A stretch of 54,573 nt of DNA from Oribacterium sp. (GTDB lineage Bacteria; Bacillota_A; Clostridia; Lachnospirales; Lachnospiraceae): contig JAGAXP010000232.1 of assembly GCA_017940955.1 (NCBI GenBank), positions 1 through 54,573 on the forward strand, given 5' to 3'. The notes under the pieces were generated by a model that was given only the letters and a program-made list of their open reading frames with translations, was not told the origin of the DNA and searched no databases. Positions 7,588 to 14,252 of the stretch are shown here, piece by piece. The first letter of the stretch is position 1, and each line of letters opens with the position of its first letter. A program made the position numbers and the translations under genes.

Positions 7588-9118
7588 CCCTGCTCCTATA
7601 ACCGAAAAGAGAAAGGTAGCAGGGTATGCCCGCGTATCGACAGATCACGAGGAACAGCAGACAAGTTATGATGCACAGGTCGATTATTATACCAACTACA
7701 TCAATGCTCATGAAGATTGGGTGTTTGCAGGGATCTATACTGATGACGGAATAAGTGCTACAAACACCAAAAGAAGGCATGGATTCAACCAGATGGTTTC
7801 TGATGCTCTTGACGGAAAGATAGACCTGATCATCACCAAGTCGGTGAGCAGATTTGCAAGGAACACCGTGGACAGTCTTACAACAGTGAGAAAACTGAAG
7901 GAAAGAGGTATCGAGATATTCTTCGAGAAAGAGAATATCTGGACACTCGATACAAAGGGTGAGCTACTTATTACGATCATGAGCTCCATCGCCCAGGAGG
8001 AATCGAGAAACATCTCCGAAAATGTCAAATGGGGACACAGGAAGAGGTTCGCTGACGGACGAGGTAGTCTTTGCTACAGTCAGTTCCTCGGATATGACAA
8101 AGGGCCGGATGGGAAGATGGTCGTAAACAAGGAAGAGGCAAAGGTGGTCAAGGCCATATATAAATGGTTCCTTGAGGGGCTGTCATACAAGCAGATTGCT
8201 GACAGGTTGACTGAAAAGAAGATACCGACTCCGGCGAAGAAGACGATATGGAGACAGTCGGTGGTCAAAAGCATTCTTCAGAATGAAAAATACAAAGGGG
8301 ACGCTCTTCTGCAGAAGTCATACACTGTGGATTTTCTTACAAAGGAGACAAAGAAGAATGAAGGGGAAATCCCGATGTACTATGTAGAAAATGACCACGA
8401 AGCCATCATTGACAGAGACACATTTGATGAAGTACAGGATGAGATCACGCGGAGAGATGAAAGAAGGAATGAATACAGCAATGTCAATCCGTTCTCATCA
8501 AAGCTCGTCTGCGGAGAGTGTGGAGGTTGGTATGGCCACAAGGTTTGGCATTCGAACAATGAAAAATTGCGAAAAGATGTATTTAGATGCAACTCGCTAT
8601 GCGCAGGGAGGACAAAGTGCAGAACCCCGGCGGTTACCGAACAGGAGATATCCGAAGGATTCGTCAAAGCGGTTAACGGACTGATAGAAAACAGAAGTGA
8701 GATTGTCGAAAACACCAGGGAGATGATGGAAATCGTGGATACGACCGACAAGCTCCGGGCAGAGCAGGAAGAGGCAATGCAGGAGATGGAGGTTGTTGCT
8801 GGGCTCATAGAGAAGTGCGTAAAGAACAATGCACAGGTTGCACAGGACCAGGATGCTTATGAGAAGAAGTACGACAGCCTCGTCAAACGCTATGAGAGGG
8901 CAAGTATGAAGCATGACAGGTGTGCTGCAGAAATTGATGATGTGCAACGAAAACTCCGGGCGATGAAGAGATTCATCAAGGACTTCGAAAAACAGGAGGG
9001 TGTGATTGAAACGTTCGATGAAACTATATGGAGAACGCTTCTGAAGCACGTGGTCATATATACAAAGGAAGATATCCGGTTCGTTTTCAGAAATGGACAG
9101 GAGGTACAGATGCTCTGA
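7538..9118 (+). CDS. Large serine recombinase 2 with coiled-coil tail
   Basis: A 526-residue recombinase with the resolvase domain at residues 25-170 (YARVSTDHEEQQTS, catalytic Ser34; SRFARNTVDSL; FEKENIWTLDT), recombinase domain at about 175-290, zinc ribbon (CGECGGWYGH ... CAGRTKC) at about 325-365 and a long coiled coil at about 390-490. The coiled coil is the part that controls excision direction in large serine integrases. This second copy is not a duplicate of the first: the tail is longer and the sequences differ. It may be the true integrase, or both proteins may be needed. Confidence 0.93.
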   Translation: MSNVTIIPARKKILSNSPAPITEKRKVAGYARVSTDHEEQQTSYDAQVDYYTNYINAHEDWVFAGIYTDDGISATNTKRRHGFNQMVSDALDGKIDLIITKSVSRFARNTVDSLTTVRKLKERGIEIFFEKENIWTLDTKGELLITIMSSIAQEESRNISENVKWGHRKRFADGRGSLCYSQFLGYDKGPDGKMVVNKEEAKVVKAIYKWFLEGLSYKQIADRLTEKKIPTPAKKTIWRQSVVKSILQNEKYKGDALLQKSYTVDFLTKETKKNEGEIPMYYVENDHEAIIDRDTFDEVQDEITRRDERRNEYSNVNPFSSKLVCGECGGWYGHKVWHSNNEKLRKDVFRCNSLCAGRTKCRTPAVTEQEISEGFVKAVNGLIENRSEIVENTREMMEIVDTTDKLRAEQEEAMQEMEVVAGLIEKCVKNNAQVAQDQDAYEKKYDSLVKRYERASMKHDRCAAEIDDVQRKLRAMKRFIKDFEKQEGVIETFDETIWRTLLKHVVIYTKEDIRFVFRNGQEVQML

Positions 9119-9138
9119 TGGGTGCTCCGTCAGGGCAT
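9110..9138 (+). terminator. Weak hairpin at the end of recombinase 2
   Basis: ATGCTCTGA and TCAGGGCAT form a 9-base stem (one G-T pair) that overlaps the stop codon. Only a short T-rich stretch follows, so termination would be weak. Confidence 0.35.
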
Positions 9139-9146
9139 TTATCATA

Positions 9147-9175
9147 TTGAGATAGGATTATAATAATGTTAGAAT
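9147..9175 (+). promoter_or_regulatory. Sigma-A-type promoter for the cargo gene at 9244
   Basis: TTGAGA at 9147-9152, a 17-nt spacer, and TAGAAT at 9170-9175. Spacing is ideal and the match to the consensus is good. Confidence 0.65.
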
Positions 9176-9190
9176 GTTTGTGGAGTAACA

Positions 9191-9229
9191 GCCACCCAGG
9201 ACTGCAGCGGTAGGTCTGGGTGCTTGTTT
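9191..9229 (+). terminator. Leader hairpin / possible attenuator
   Basis: GC-ACCCAG and CTGGGT-GC pair around a 15-nt loop and are followed by TTGTTTA. It lies between the promoter at 9147-9175 and the start codon at 9244, so it would be transcribed in the leader. It may act as an attenuator or simply mark the end of readthrough from the recombinases. Confidence 0.45.
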
Positions 9230-9243
9230 ATAGAAGGAGAAAA

Positions 9244-9660
9244 ATGAGTCAATACGATTTTATAGCAGCAGATAAGAAATTGGATCCTCTTGAAATAGGA
9301 GTAGAGGCAGATGGGCATGTTATTATCATACAAAATGAGGATCACGTGCTTGGAATATATGATGATGAACCGAGTGGCTATACTGAGCCGTTTACAAATC
9401 TCCCGGCGATTGTGAATGTGCAGATTGGAGATTTCGATAATGTGAAAACAGAACTCTTCAACTATGTGAAGGCTGCCATTAAGGGAAATGACACCATAGA
9501 GCTATGGTCTACATGGATGGGGGAAACCGATGACATAGAGAAGAGAACCATGCACGAGGGAAATATGACAGTTGAGGATCTTCGGTGGGTATTTGGTCGC
9601 AATAACTTAGACCATCCGAGATGCCTGAAGATTTATAAATGGACACGAGGAAAGAAATAG
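9244..9660 (+). CDS. Unknown cargo protein
   Basis: A 138-residue soluble acidic protein. I do not recognise a family. It has beta-like segments (GVEADGHVIIIQNEDHVLGI), an acidic middle and an aromatic-rich C-terminal half (TIELWSTWMGETDDIEKRTM), ending in a basic patch (KWTRGKK). AGAAGGAGA precedes ATG 9244. It is the first gene after the recombinases and has its own promoter, so it is probably expressed in the prophage state. It has no signal peptide or membrane span. Confidence 0.7.
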   Translation: MSQYDFIAADKKLDPLEIGVEADGHVIIIQNEDHVLGIYDDEPSGYTEPFTNLPAIVNVQIGDFDNVKTELFNYVKAAIKGNDTIELWSTWMGETDDIEKRTMHEGNMTVEDLRWVFGRNNLDHPRCLKIYKWTRGKK

Positions 9661-9745
9661 ACAAATCGGGATTTTATTATTTATTGCAACACTTCACGAT
9701 GATTTTAAACAATATAAGTGGAGATAAAAAAAGCAGGAGGCATAC

Positions 9746-10450
9746 ATGAGAAAAATATTGACTGCATTATTGGCCATATGCCTGATTACAGTGATGAGCG
9801 CATGTGGAGAAGAGAATGAATCAACAAATGCTGTATCCGGCGGCTGGGAAATTGACGGCATCACAAGCCAGCAATCTCTCCCGGAAGACATCCAGAAAGT
9901 GTTCGAGAAGGCAACAATGAGCGAATCAGAGTATACGCTTGAACCGGTCGCATATATCGGTACGCAGGTGGTTGCAGGAAGTAACCATATGATCTTATGC
10001 CGCGCAACAACATCTGATGAACGTGAAGGGACGTATAAGGTAGCAATCATTTATGCAGATCTGGAAGGAAACGCTGAATTGACTTCACTTAGCGATTTTT
10101 CTCTTGAAGATTATGTCGAGGGTGAAGGTGCCGCATCCAAAGAACAGCTGTCCGGCGGCTGGAATGTTCCTGATTCCGATGTTACAGAAGACATCCCGAA
10201 AGATGTTCAGAAAGCATATAACAAAGCAACCGCTACCATTGACTGGGAATGGAGCGATGTGACACCACTTGCATATCTCGGTAAGCAAATTGTTTCTGGA
10301 ACAAACTATGCACTACTCTGCCGGGGAAACTATGATTCCGATGAAACTGCACCGGATTTAATGGTAATAACCGTTTACGAAGATCTTGATGGAAACTCAG
10401 AAATCAGCAACATCCATCGGATAGATATAAACTCATTCACTGAGCAATAG
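9746..10450 (+). CDS. Surface lipoprotein with duplicated domain
   Basis: A 234-residue protein with a lipoprotein signal: MRKILTALLAICLITVMSAC, lipobox V-M-S-A-C with Cys20 as the lipid site. The mature part contains two copies of one domain of about 85-105 residues. Each starts with SGGW, has ED-I-x-VF/AY-x-KA, then AYIG(K/T)QVVAG or AYLGKQIVSG, then a cysteine-arginine pair (LCRATT / LCRGNY) and an IIYADLEGNAE / TVYEDLDGNSE strand. GCAGGAGG precedes the ATG. Phage-encoded lipoproteins often change the host surface or block superinfection. The function here is inferred. Confidence 0.8.
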   Translation: MRKILTALLAICLITVMSACGEENESTNAVSGGWEIDGITSQQSLPEDIQKVFEKATMSESEYTLEPVAYIGTQVVAGSNHMILCRATTSDEREGTYKVAIIYADLEGNAELTSLSDFSLEDYVEGEGAASKEQLSGGWNVPDSDVTEDIPKDVQKAYNKATATIDWEWSDVTPLAYLGKQIVSGTNYALLCRGNYDSDETAPDLMVITVYEDLDGNSEISNIHRIDINSFTEQ

Positions 10451-10589
10451 ATAAAGGAATCAGGCGTCCAAAACACGATTGAGGGAAATATGATAAGTGC
10501 CAAATTCCAGTTTGCAAAGATGTTAACAGACGTTGCTTGAGGCAACGGTGTTTAGGTAGTAAGGTGACTGTGAAAGGAGGTTTTCAATT

Positions 10590-11099
10590 ATGCTAAATGA
10601 AAACATCAAAGCAGTCAGAAAATCAAAGGGGTTATCCCAAGAGGAACTTGCAGTCGAACTTAATGTGGTGAGGCAGACAGTATCAAAATGGGAAAGAGGG
10701 CTATCCGTGCCTGATTCCGAGATGCTGATTGATATTTCGGAGGTGCTTGAAGCTCCTGTTAGTGTTCTGCTTGGCGAGACGGTTGAGGAGAATACTCCTG
10801 AAGACATAAAGGCTATATCGGAAAAACTTGAAGTCATTAATTCGCAACTTGCAGGCCAAAGGGCAGCAAAAAGAAAAGCACTCCATTGGACTTTTATAAT
10901 TCTTTGTCTGGTTATTGTTGCAGTTTTGATAATCATTGGTTTGGTAGGGAGCCCATATCTTAACTGGGATTATAGTGATCCGGAAACCGCTGTTGTTGGA
11001 GTGGCAATACACGCATTTGAATGGATATTTGTCAGACTTGCACCATTCGCTATTTTAGGCACTATAGTTGGAGCAATCTTGACTCGAAGCCAAAACTGA
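10590..11099 (+). CDS. XRE-family regulator with C-terminal membrane domain
   Basis: A 169-residue protein. Residues 5-58 are an XRE helix-turn-helix (GLSQEELAVELNVVRQTVSKWE). Residues 92-114 (FIILCLVIVAVLIIIGLVGS) and about 143-162 are membrane spans. AAAGGAGG precedes ATG 10590; a CGTTGC/GCAACG hairpin (10531-10547) lies in the leader. This layout (DNA-binding head anchored in the membrane) is common in Firmicutes, and it recurs in this genome at 48729. It is not a typical CI repressor, so it may sense the cell envelope state. Confidence 0.8.
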   Translation: MLNENIKAVRKSKGLSQEELAVELNVVRQTVSKWERGLSVPDSEMLIDISEVLEAPVSVLLGETVEENTPEDIKAISEKLEVINSQLAGQRAAKRKALHWTFIILCLVIVAVLIIIGLVGSPYLNWDYSDPETAVVGVAIHAFEWIFVRLAPFAILGTIVGAILTRSQN

Positions 11100-11131
11100 A
11101 AATTCTGGTTTGCACATATGTCCATACCATT

Positions 11132-11176
11132 GAGGGGTGCTGTGTTTATCGTTGAATGATACGAACACCCCTTTTC
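11132..11176 (+). terminator. Terminator after the XRE-membrane gene
   Basis: GGGGTG at 11134-11139 pairs with CACCCC at 11166-11171, with TATC/GATA pairing inside the loop, followed by TTTTC. Confidence 0.65.
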
Positions 11177-11393
11177 AAATTGTATCCAAGTGCTACGGCT
11201 AACCGAAATAATCCGAAGCACCTCGATACTCGCTGAAATGCACATATTTCAAGGGCTTGCGGACACACTAAGGCGGATATCCGCTGTATCAAAAGGGTTC
11301 TTTGCCACCCGTGCGTATTTACGACCGGGGGTACCATAACAATTCAACGATAGGCTATTTTTCTATCGTTGAACAGTTCTATCAATCGTTGAG
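11147..11393. repeat. Repeated TATCGTTGAA sites, including a perfect inverted repeat
   Basis: TATCGTTGAA occurs at 11147-11156. A perfect 11-base inverted repeat (TTCAACGATAG, 11343-11353; CTATCGTTGAA, 11363-11373) has a 9-nt T-rich loop, and a near copy (ATCGTTGAG) lies at about 11385-11393. The rest of the 380-nt stretch before the SymE gene holds only short imperfect hairpins (GTGCT ... AGCAC near 11191-11222) and no convincing gene. It could be an operator, a recombination/attachment site or a remnant of an insertion element. Confidence 0.5.
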
Positions 11394-11480
11394 GTAGTTA
11401 TCTGCCTCCATCACGCGCCATCCGGCGCTGTTTTCATCAACAACAATTTTATGCATTTGAAATGCAGGAAAGGGGTAACT

Positions 11481-11660
11481 ATGCAGAAAAATGAAAGAGA
11501 TCTGAAAGTTTACGGGATGAGTGGCTATCACTATAAGAGCACTCCGACTATCATGATGAAGGGGCAATGGCTCCAGGAGTACGGATTTGAGATTGGACAG
11601 CAGTATCATGTGCAGTGTGAGCCAGGGAAGATAGTAATTACTATGCCCGAAGAGAAGTAA
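11481..11660 (+). CDS. SymE-like toxin / AbrB-fold protein
   Basis: A 59-residue protein. The C-terminal part PTIMMKGQWLQEYGFEIGQQ, with the closing GKIVITMPEE, is the signature of the SymE family (AbrB fold) of type I toxin-antitoxin systems, where a cis-antisense RNA limits toxin synthesis. GGAAAGGGG precedes ATG 11481. A GCGCC/GGCGC hairpin lies in the leader (about 11416-11430). I could not find a convincing antisense promoter, so the antitoxin RNA is unproven and the protein may have another role. Confidence 0.75.
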   Translation: MQKNERDLKVYGMSGYHYKSTPTIMMKGQWLQEYGFEIGQQYHVQCEPGKIVITMPEEK

Positions 11661-11665
11661 GAAAA

Positions 11666-11699
11666 ATCCCCTCGTCATGAGTGATTGTGACGAGGGGAT
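11666..11699 (-). terminator. Terminator for the HNH gene, between convergent genes
   Basis: ATCCCCTCGTC pairs with GACGAGGGGAT. The A-tract on the left (GAAAAA) reads as a T-run on the - strand, so it mainly ends the HNH transcript and insulates it from the SymE gene. Confidence 0.8.
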
Positions 11700-11708
11700 A
11701 AAGGATTG

Positions 11709-12872
11709 TTATTTGTAATAATCCTTAAGGGTGTCGAGGTCTGGGACATCAATCCCACATAGTGAGAGATTGGACTTCTGCTTTTTATAAAGCGTTTCCA
11801 GCATAGGCTCAATATCAGATAATCGTCCGTGATGAAGTTTCCTGTGACAAACAGGACAAACCGGAGATATGTTGCCCTTGGTGTCGAGCTTGTTTTTGAA
11901 ATGGGACTGCCACTTCATTGGTATAAGATGGTGAGCCTCCATATATCTTGTTCCGTCCGGTTTGATAAATGTTTCGTGAGACGGATCAACCGCACAATGG
12001 TAATGGTTGTCACGAATTGCTTCTTTTCCAAGAGCAGGGTTCGTTATGGGGCGATTGCCGGATTTTGTTTTACGGCTGTCACGAGATTCATCGTACTCCT
12101 CTGGTGTATACGCAGTGGAGCTTGCTTCTGCAGCATCAACTAAGTCTTGATAGATGGCATCCTCAATAGTATCTTCTCCTTCGATGACCTCGTCTGTTTT
12201 ATCATCTGAGATAAGCGATTCCAGTGCCGCATTAACGGGGATGGCGTCCTCACTTTCAAGGGAAGGGAATACCTTGCCCTTGAAGGCTCTCGAGCCGGAC
12301 TTATGGGTCTCAAACTCGTATTTACCTTCGTAGAATGAACGAGGGATACCTGCTGCGAACAGAACATCTGAATCTCTGTACCTAAGAAAGACAAGCACAT
12401 CATTTTCATAGAGCCCTTGACGGAGCATGATGAAAAACTTGTCATCGTCTCTGATTTTGCTGAGTTGGACTTGTTTTTCTTGAGTCTTTCTGCATTCTAT
12501 CTTCTTCATCATATGGCTATTGTCCGTGTGAAGATGACCAGAGAGTGGTTCCTTAAGAAGGTAGTCGATATTCTCCCTTGAGATTATTACGTATTGCTTC
12601 TCCCAGTCCGTAGAGACTGTCACACCTGCGAGAACGCTTGCTGGGTAAAAAAACGCACAGTTCTTTGATGTAACATGTATGTGTGACTGTTTACTTTTGG
12701 AAGTCGATGGTTTATTAGAATCCAGAAGGCATACAGCCGGAAGATTTAGTACGATTCCTTCTTCAAATCTTCTGGCGGTGAAGAAGTCTTTGACTTCTTT
12801 TACGTCACACCCGATTGAGATGAAGAATGCGGATACGAATTCGAGCAGGTTTTTAGGGGTTACTGTTATCAT
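11709..12872 (-). CDS. HNH endonuclease (McrA-like restriction nuclease)
   Basis: A 387-residue protein, the only clear gene on the - strand. The C-terminal third is an HNH nuclease: CAVDPSHETF with an Asp/His pair, then YMEAHHLIPM, then NISPVCPVCHRKLHHG, giving the His-His, Asn and C-x2-C-H zinc/catalytic set. The N-terminal 250 residues are an unrecognised domain, likely for DNA recognition. It starts opposite the restriction island and shares a 245-nt divergent control region with it, so it probably belongs to the island as an accessory or type IV-like restriction enzyme. Alternative: an independent homing-type nuclease. Confidence 0.8.
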   Translation of the reverse strand: MITVTPKNLLEFVSAFFISIGCDVKEVKDFFTARRFEEGIVLNLPAVCLLDSNKPSTSKSKQSHIHVTSKNCAFFYPASVLAGVTVSTDWEKQYVIISRENIDYLLKEPLSGHLHTDNSHMMKKIECRKTQEKQVQLSKIRDDDKFFIMLRQGLYENDVLVFLRYRDSDVLFAAGIPRSFYEGKYEFETHKSGSRAFKGKVFPSLESEDAIPVNAALESLISDDKTDEVIEGEDTIEDAIYQDLVDAAEASSTAYTPEEYDESRDSRKTKSGNRPITNPALGKEAIRDNHYHCAVDPSHETFIKPDGTRYMEAHHLIPMKWQSHFKNKLDTKGNISPVCPVCHRKLHHGRLSDIEPMLETLYKKQKSNLSLCGIDVPDLDTLKDYYK

Positions 12873-12918
12873 AAGTTTTTCCTTTCACTACTGTGTATAA
12901 CGAGATAGAGCTCCCTGC

Positions 12919-12937
12919 GAGATAACGGTGTTATCTC
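12919..12937. promoter_or_regulatory. Operator: perfect inverted repeat GAGATAAC-ggt-GTTATCTC
   Basis: Eight-base arms (nine with the flanking C/G) around a 3-nt centre, plus a half site CGAGATA at 12901-12907. It lies just downstream of the - strand promoter start, where a bound repressor would block the HNH gene. The ribbon-helix-helix protein at 13118 is the likely binder, which is inference. Confidence 0.6.
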
Positions 12938-12951
12938 GGGGAACTATGTGT

Positions 12952-12979
12952 ATTATATCACACCCCCTGTGAAACACAA
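12952..12979 (-). promoter_or_regulatory. Promoter of the HNH gene
   Basis: Read on the - strand: TTGTGT (12979-12974), a 16-nt spacer and TATAAT (12957-12952) preceded by TG one base upstream, which is a strong extended -10. Confidence 0.65.
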
Positions 12980-12997
12980 TACTTTTCGCAGGGAAAT

Positions 12998-13025
12998 CCC
13001 GAAAAAATGTACATTTTTCTCGGGG
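12998..13025. promoter_or_regulatory. Second inverted repeat of the divergent control region
   Basis: CCCGA and TCGGG flank AAAATGTACATTTT, with one bulged base. It lies just upstream of the -35 box of the + strand promoter, a position suited to an activator or repressor. Confidence 0.5.
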
Positions 13026-13034
13026 AAAGCGGCC

Positions 13035-13063
13035 TTGATATATTCTTTAAGGGGTGATATACT
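13035..13063 (+). promoter_or_regulatory. Promoter of the restriction-modification operon
   Basis: TTGATA at 13035-13040, a 17-nt spacer, and TATACT at 13058-13063 with an extended TG (GGTGATATACT). It drives the regulator gene at 13118 and the methyltransferases behind it. Confidence 0.75.
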
Positions 13064-13117
13064 GTTTTTATCAGGGTTAAAACCATGTTTTGCAGTATTG
13101 CAAGGAGGATATTACTA

Positions 13118-13297
13118 ATGAGTAGCGAGAACAAGGCTTGTGGGAGACCGTGCGGGAGAGTGAAAACCGCTAAGATAGAAGTTTCTATTGAGCCGGAGAT
13201 TAAGGCAGCCTTCATGGAAAAGCTTCGCTCTGAAGGAAAGAAAGCATCCACGGAAATAGGTATGTGGATAAGAGAGTATTTAAAGGATAACAAATAA
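13118..13297 (+). CDS. Ribbon-helix-helix (CopG-like) regulator of the restriction island
   Basis: A 59-residue protein: a basic N-terminus (GRPCGRVKTAKI), a beta strand (KIEVSIEP) and two helices (EIKAAFMEKLRSEGKKASTE, IGMWIREYLKDNK), which is the ribbon-helix-helix pattern of small repressors. CAAGGAGG precedes ATG 13118. It lies 16 nt before the first methyltransferase gene, in the place where control proteins of restriction systems often sit. It probably binds the inverted repeats at 12919 or 12998 and times expression of the methyltransferases and nuclease; the binding site is inferred. Confidence 0.7.
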   Translation: MSSENKACGRPCGRVKTAKIEVSIEPEIKAAFMEKLRSEGKKASTEIGMWIREYLKDNK

Positions 13298-13313
13298 CTA
13301 AGGAGTTTGAAGC

Positions 13314-14252
13314 ATGAGAGTATTATCACTATTCAGTGGTATCGGAGGACTTGACCAAGGTTTCGTTGATGCCGGATATAAGATTGTTTGGGCAAATGAT
13401 TTTGACAAGTATGCTGTCCAAACATATGAAGCGAATTATGACACCGAGATTGTTCTCGGAGATATAAACGATATTCCTTTGGAGTCACTGCCAGAATTTG
13501 ATGTTTTGATTGGCGGGTTTCCTTGCCAGCCATTCAGTATGATGGGATCGGAACTGGGCTTTGAGGACGCAAGAGGAACATTATTCTTTAGGATAGCGGA
13601 GATAATCAAATATAAGATCGAGAAAAATGAAAAACCGAAAGTCATCGTGCTGGAGAACGTTAGGACTCTACGCACACATGATAAGGGTAAGACATTTAAA
13701 ACTATAAAACATATTATGGAGAACGACCTGGGATATAAGGTGTTCGATGAAATACTTAACTCTGCGAATTACGGAGTGCCACAAACAAGGAACAGAACAT
13801 ATATTGTCTGCTTCGCTAATGAAAATGCAGAGTATCAGTTCCCAGAAGGGCAGGAACTTAATTGCACATTGCAGGATTTGCTTGAGACGGATGTCGAAGA
13901 TAAGTATTTCCTTTCAGATCGCATTTTGCCAACAATATTGTCGGATGGTACAGGTGGTTATAAAGCCAAGTCCGAAATTGACTTAAAGATTGCAAGGCCG
14001 CTTTGTGCCACAATGGGTAAGATGCATAGAGCCTGTCAAGATAATTACGTTACGCAAAACGGACGTGTGAGGAGACTGACTCCACGTGAGTGCGCGAGAC
14101 TGCAGGGATTTGATGATAGTTTCGTCATTCCGGTTTCAAACGCACAAGCGTATAAACAGTTTGGCAACGCAGTAACCGTTAATGTTGCAAGAGCTGTTGC
14201 TGACTCAATCAGAAAAACGTTAGAAGATTTAGGTGAGTGGAATGGCGAGTAA
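13314..14252 (+). CDS. DNA (cytosine-5) methyltransferase M1 of LlaJI-like system
   Basis: A 312-residue m5C methyltransferase. Motif I LSLFSGIGGLDQG (residues 4-16), motif IV GGFPCQPFS with catalytic Cys71, motif VI VLENV (112-116), motif VIII around NYGVPQTRNRTY, and C-terminal motifs RRLTPRECARLQGF and QFGNAVTV. The target-recognition region is short. It ends 11 nt inside the start of a second, different m5C methyltransferase. Two adjacent m5C enzymes, each protecting one strand of an asymmetric site, plus McrB- and McrC-like subunits are the layout of LlaJI-type systems. The recognition sequence cannot be read from the protein. Confidence 0.92.
   Translation: MRVLSLFSGIGGLDQGFVDAGYKIVWANDFDKYAVQTYEANYDTEIVLGDINDIPLESLPEFDVLIGGFPCQPFSMMGSELGFEDARGTLFFRIAEIIKYKIEKNEKPKVIVLENVRTLRTHDKGKTFKTIKHIMENDLGYKVFDEILNSANYGVPQTRNRTYIVCFANENAEYQFPEGQELNCTLQDLLETDVEDKYFLSDRILPTILSDGTGGYKAKSEIDLKIARPLCATMGKMHRACQDNYVTQNGRVRRLTPRECARLQGFDDSFVIPVSNAQAYKQFGNAVTVNVARAVADSIRKTLEDLGEWNGE

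Noticed and set aside
11146..11337. 63-codon - strand frame in the cargo gap
   Set aside because: No ribosome site, no recognisable family and overlapped by several hairpins and repeats; treated as non-coding.
11382..11678. 98-codon - strand frame overlapping the SymE-like gene
   Set aside because: The part opposite SymE has no protein-like composition. The short end (ENSAGWRVMEADNYLND) looks protein-like but cannot be tied to a gene start.
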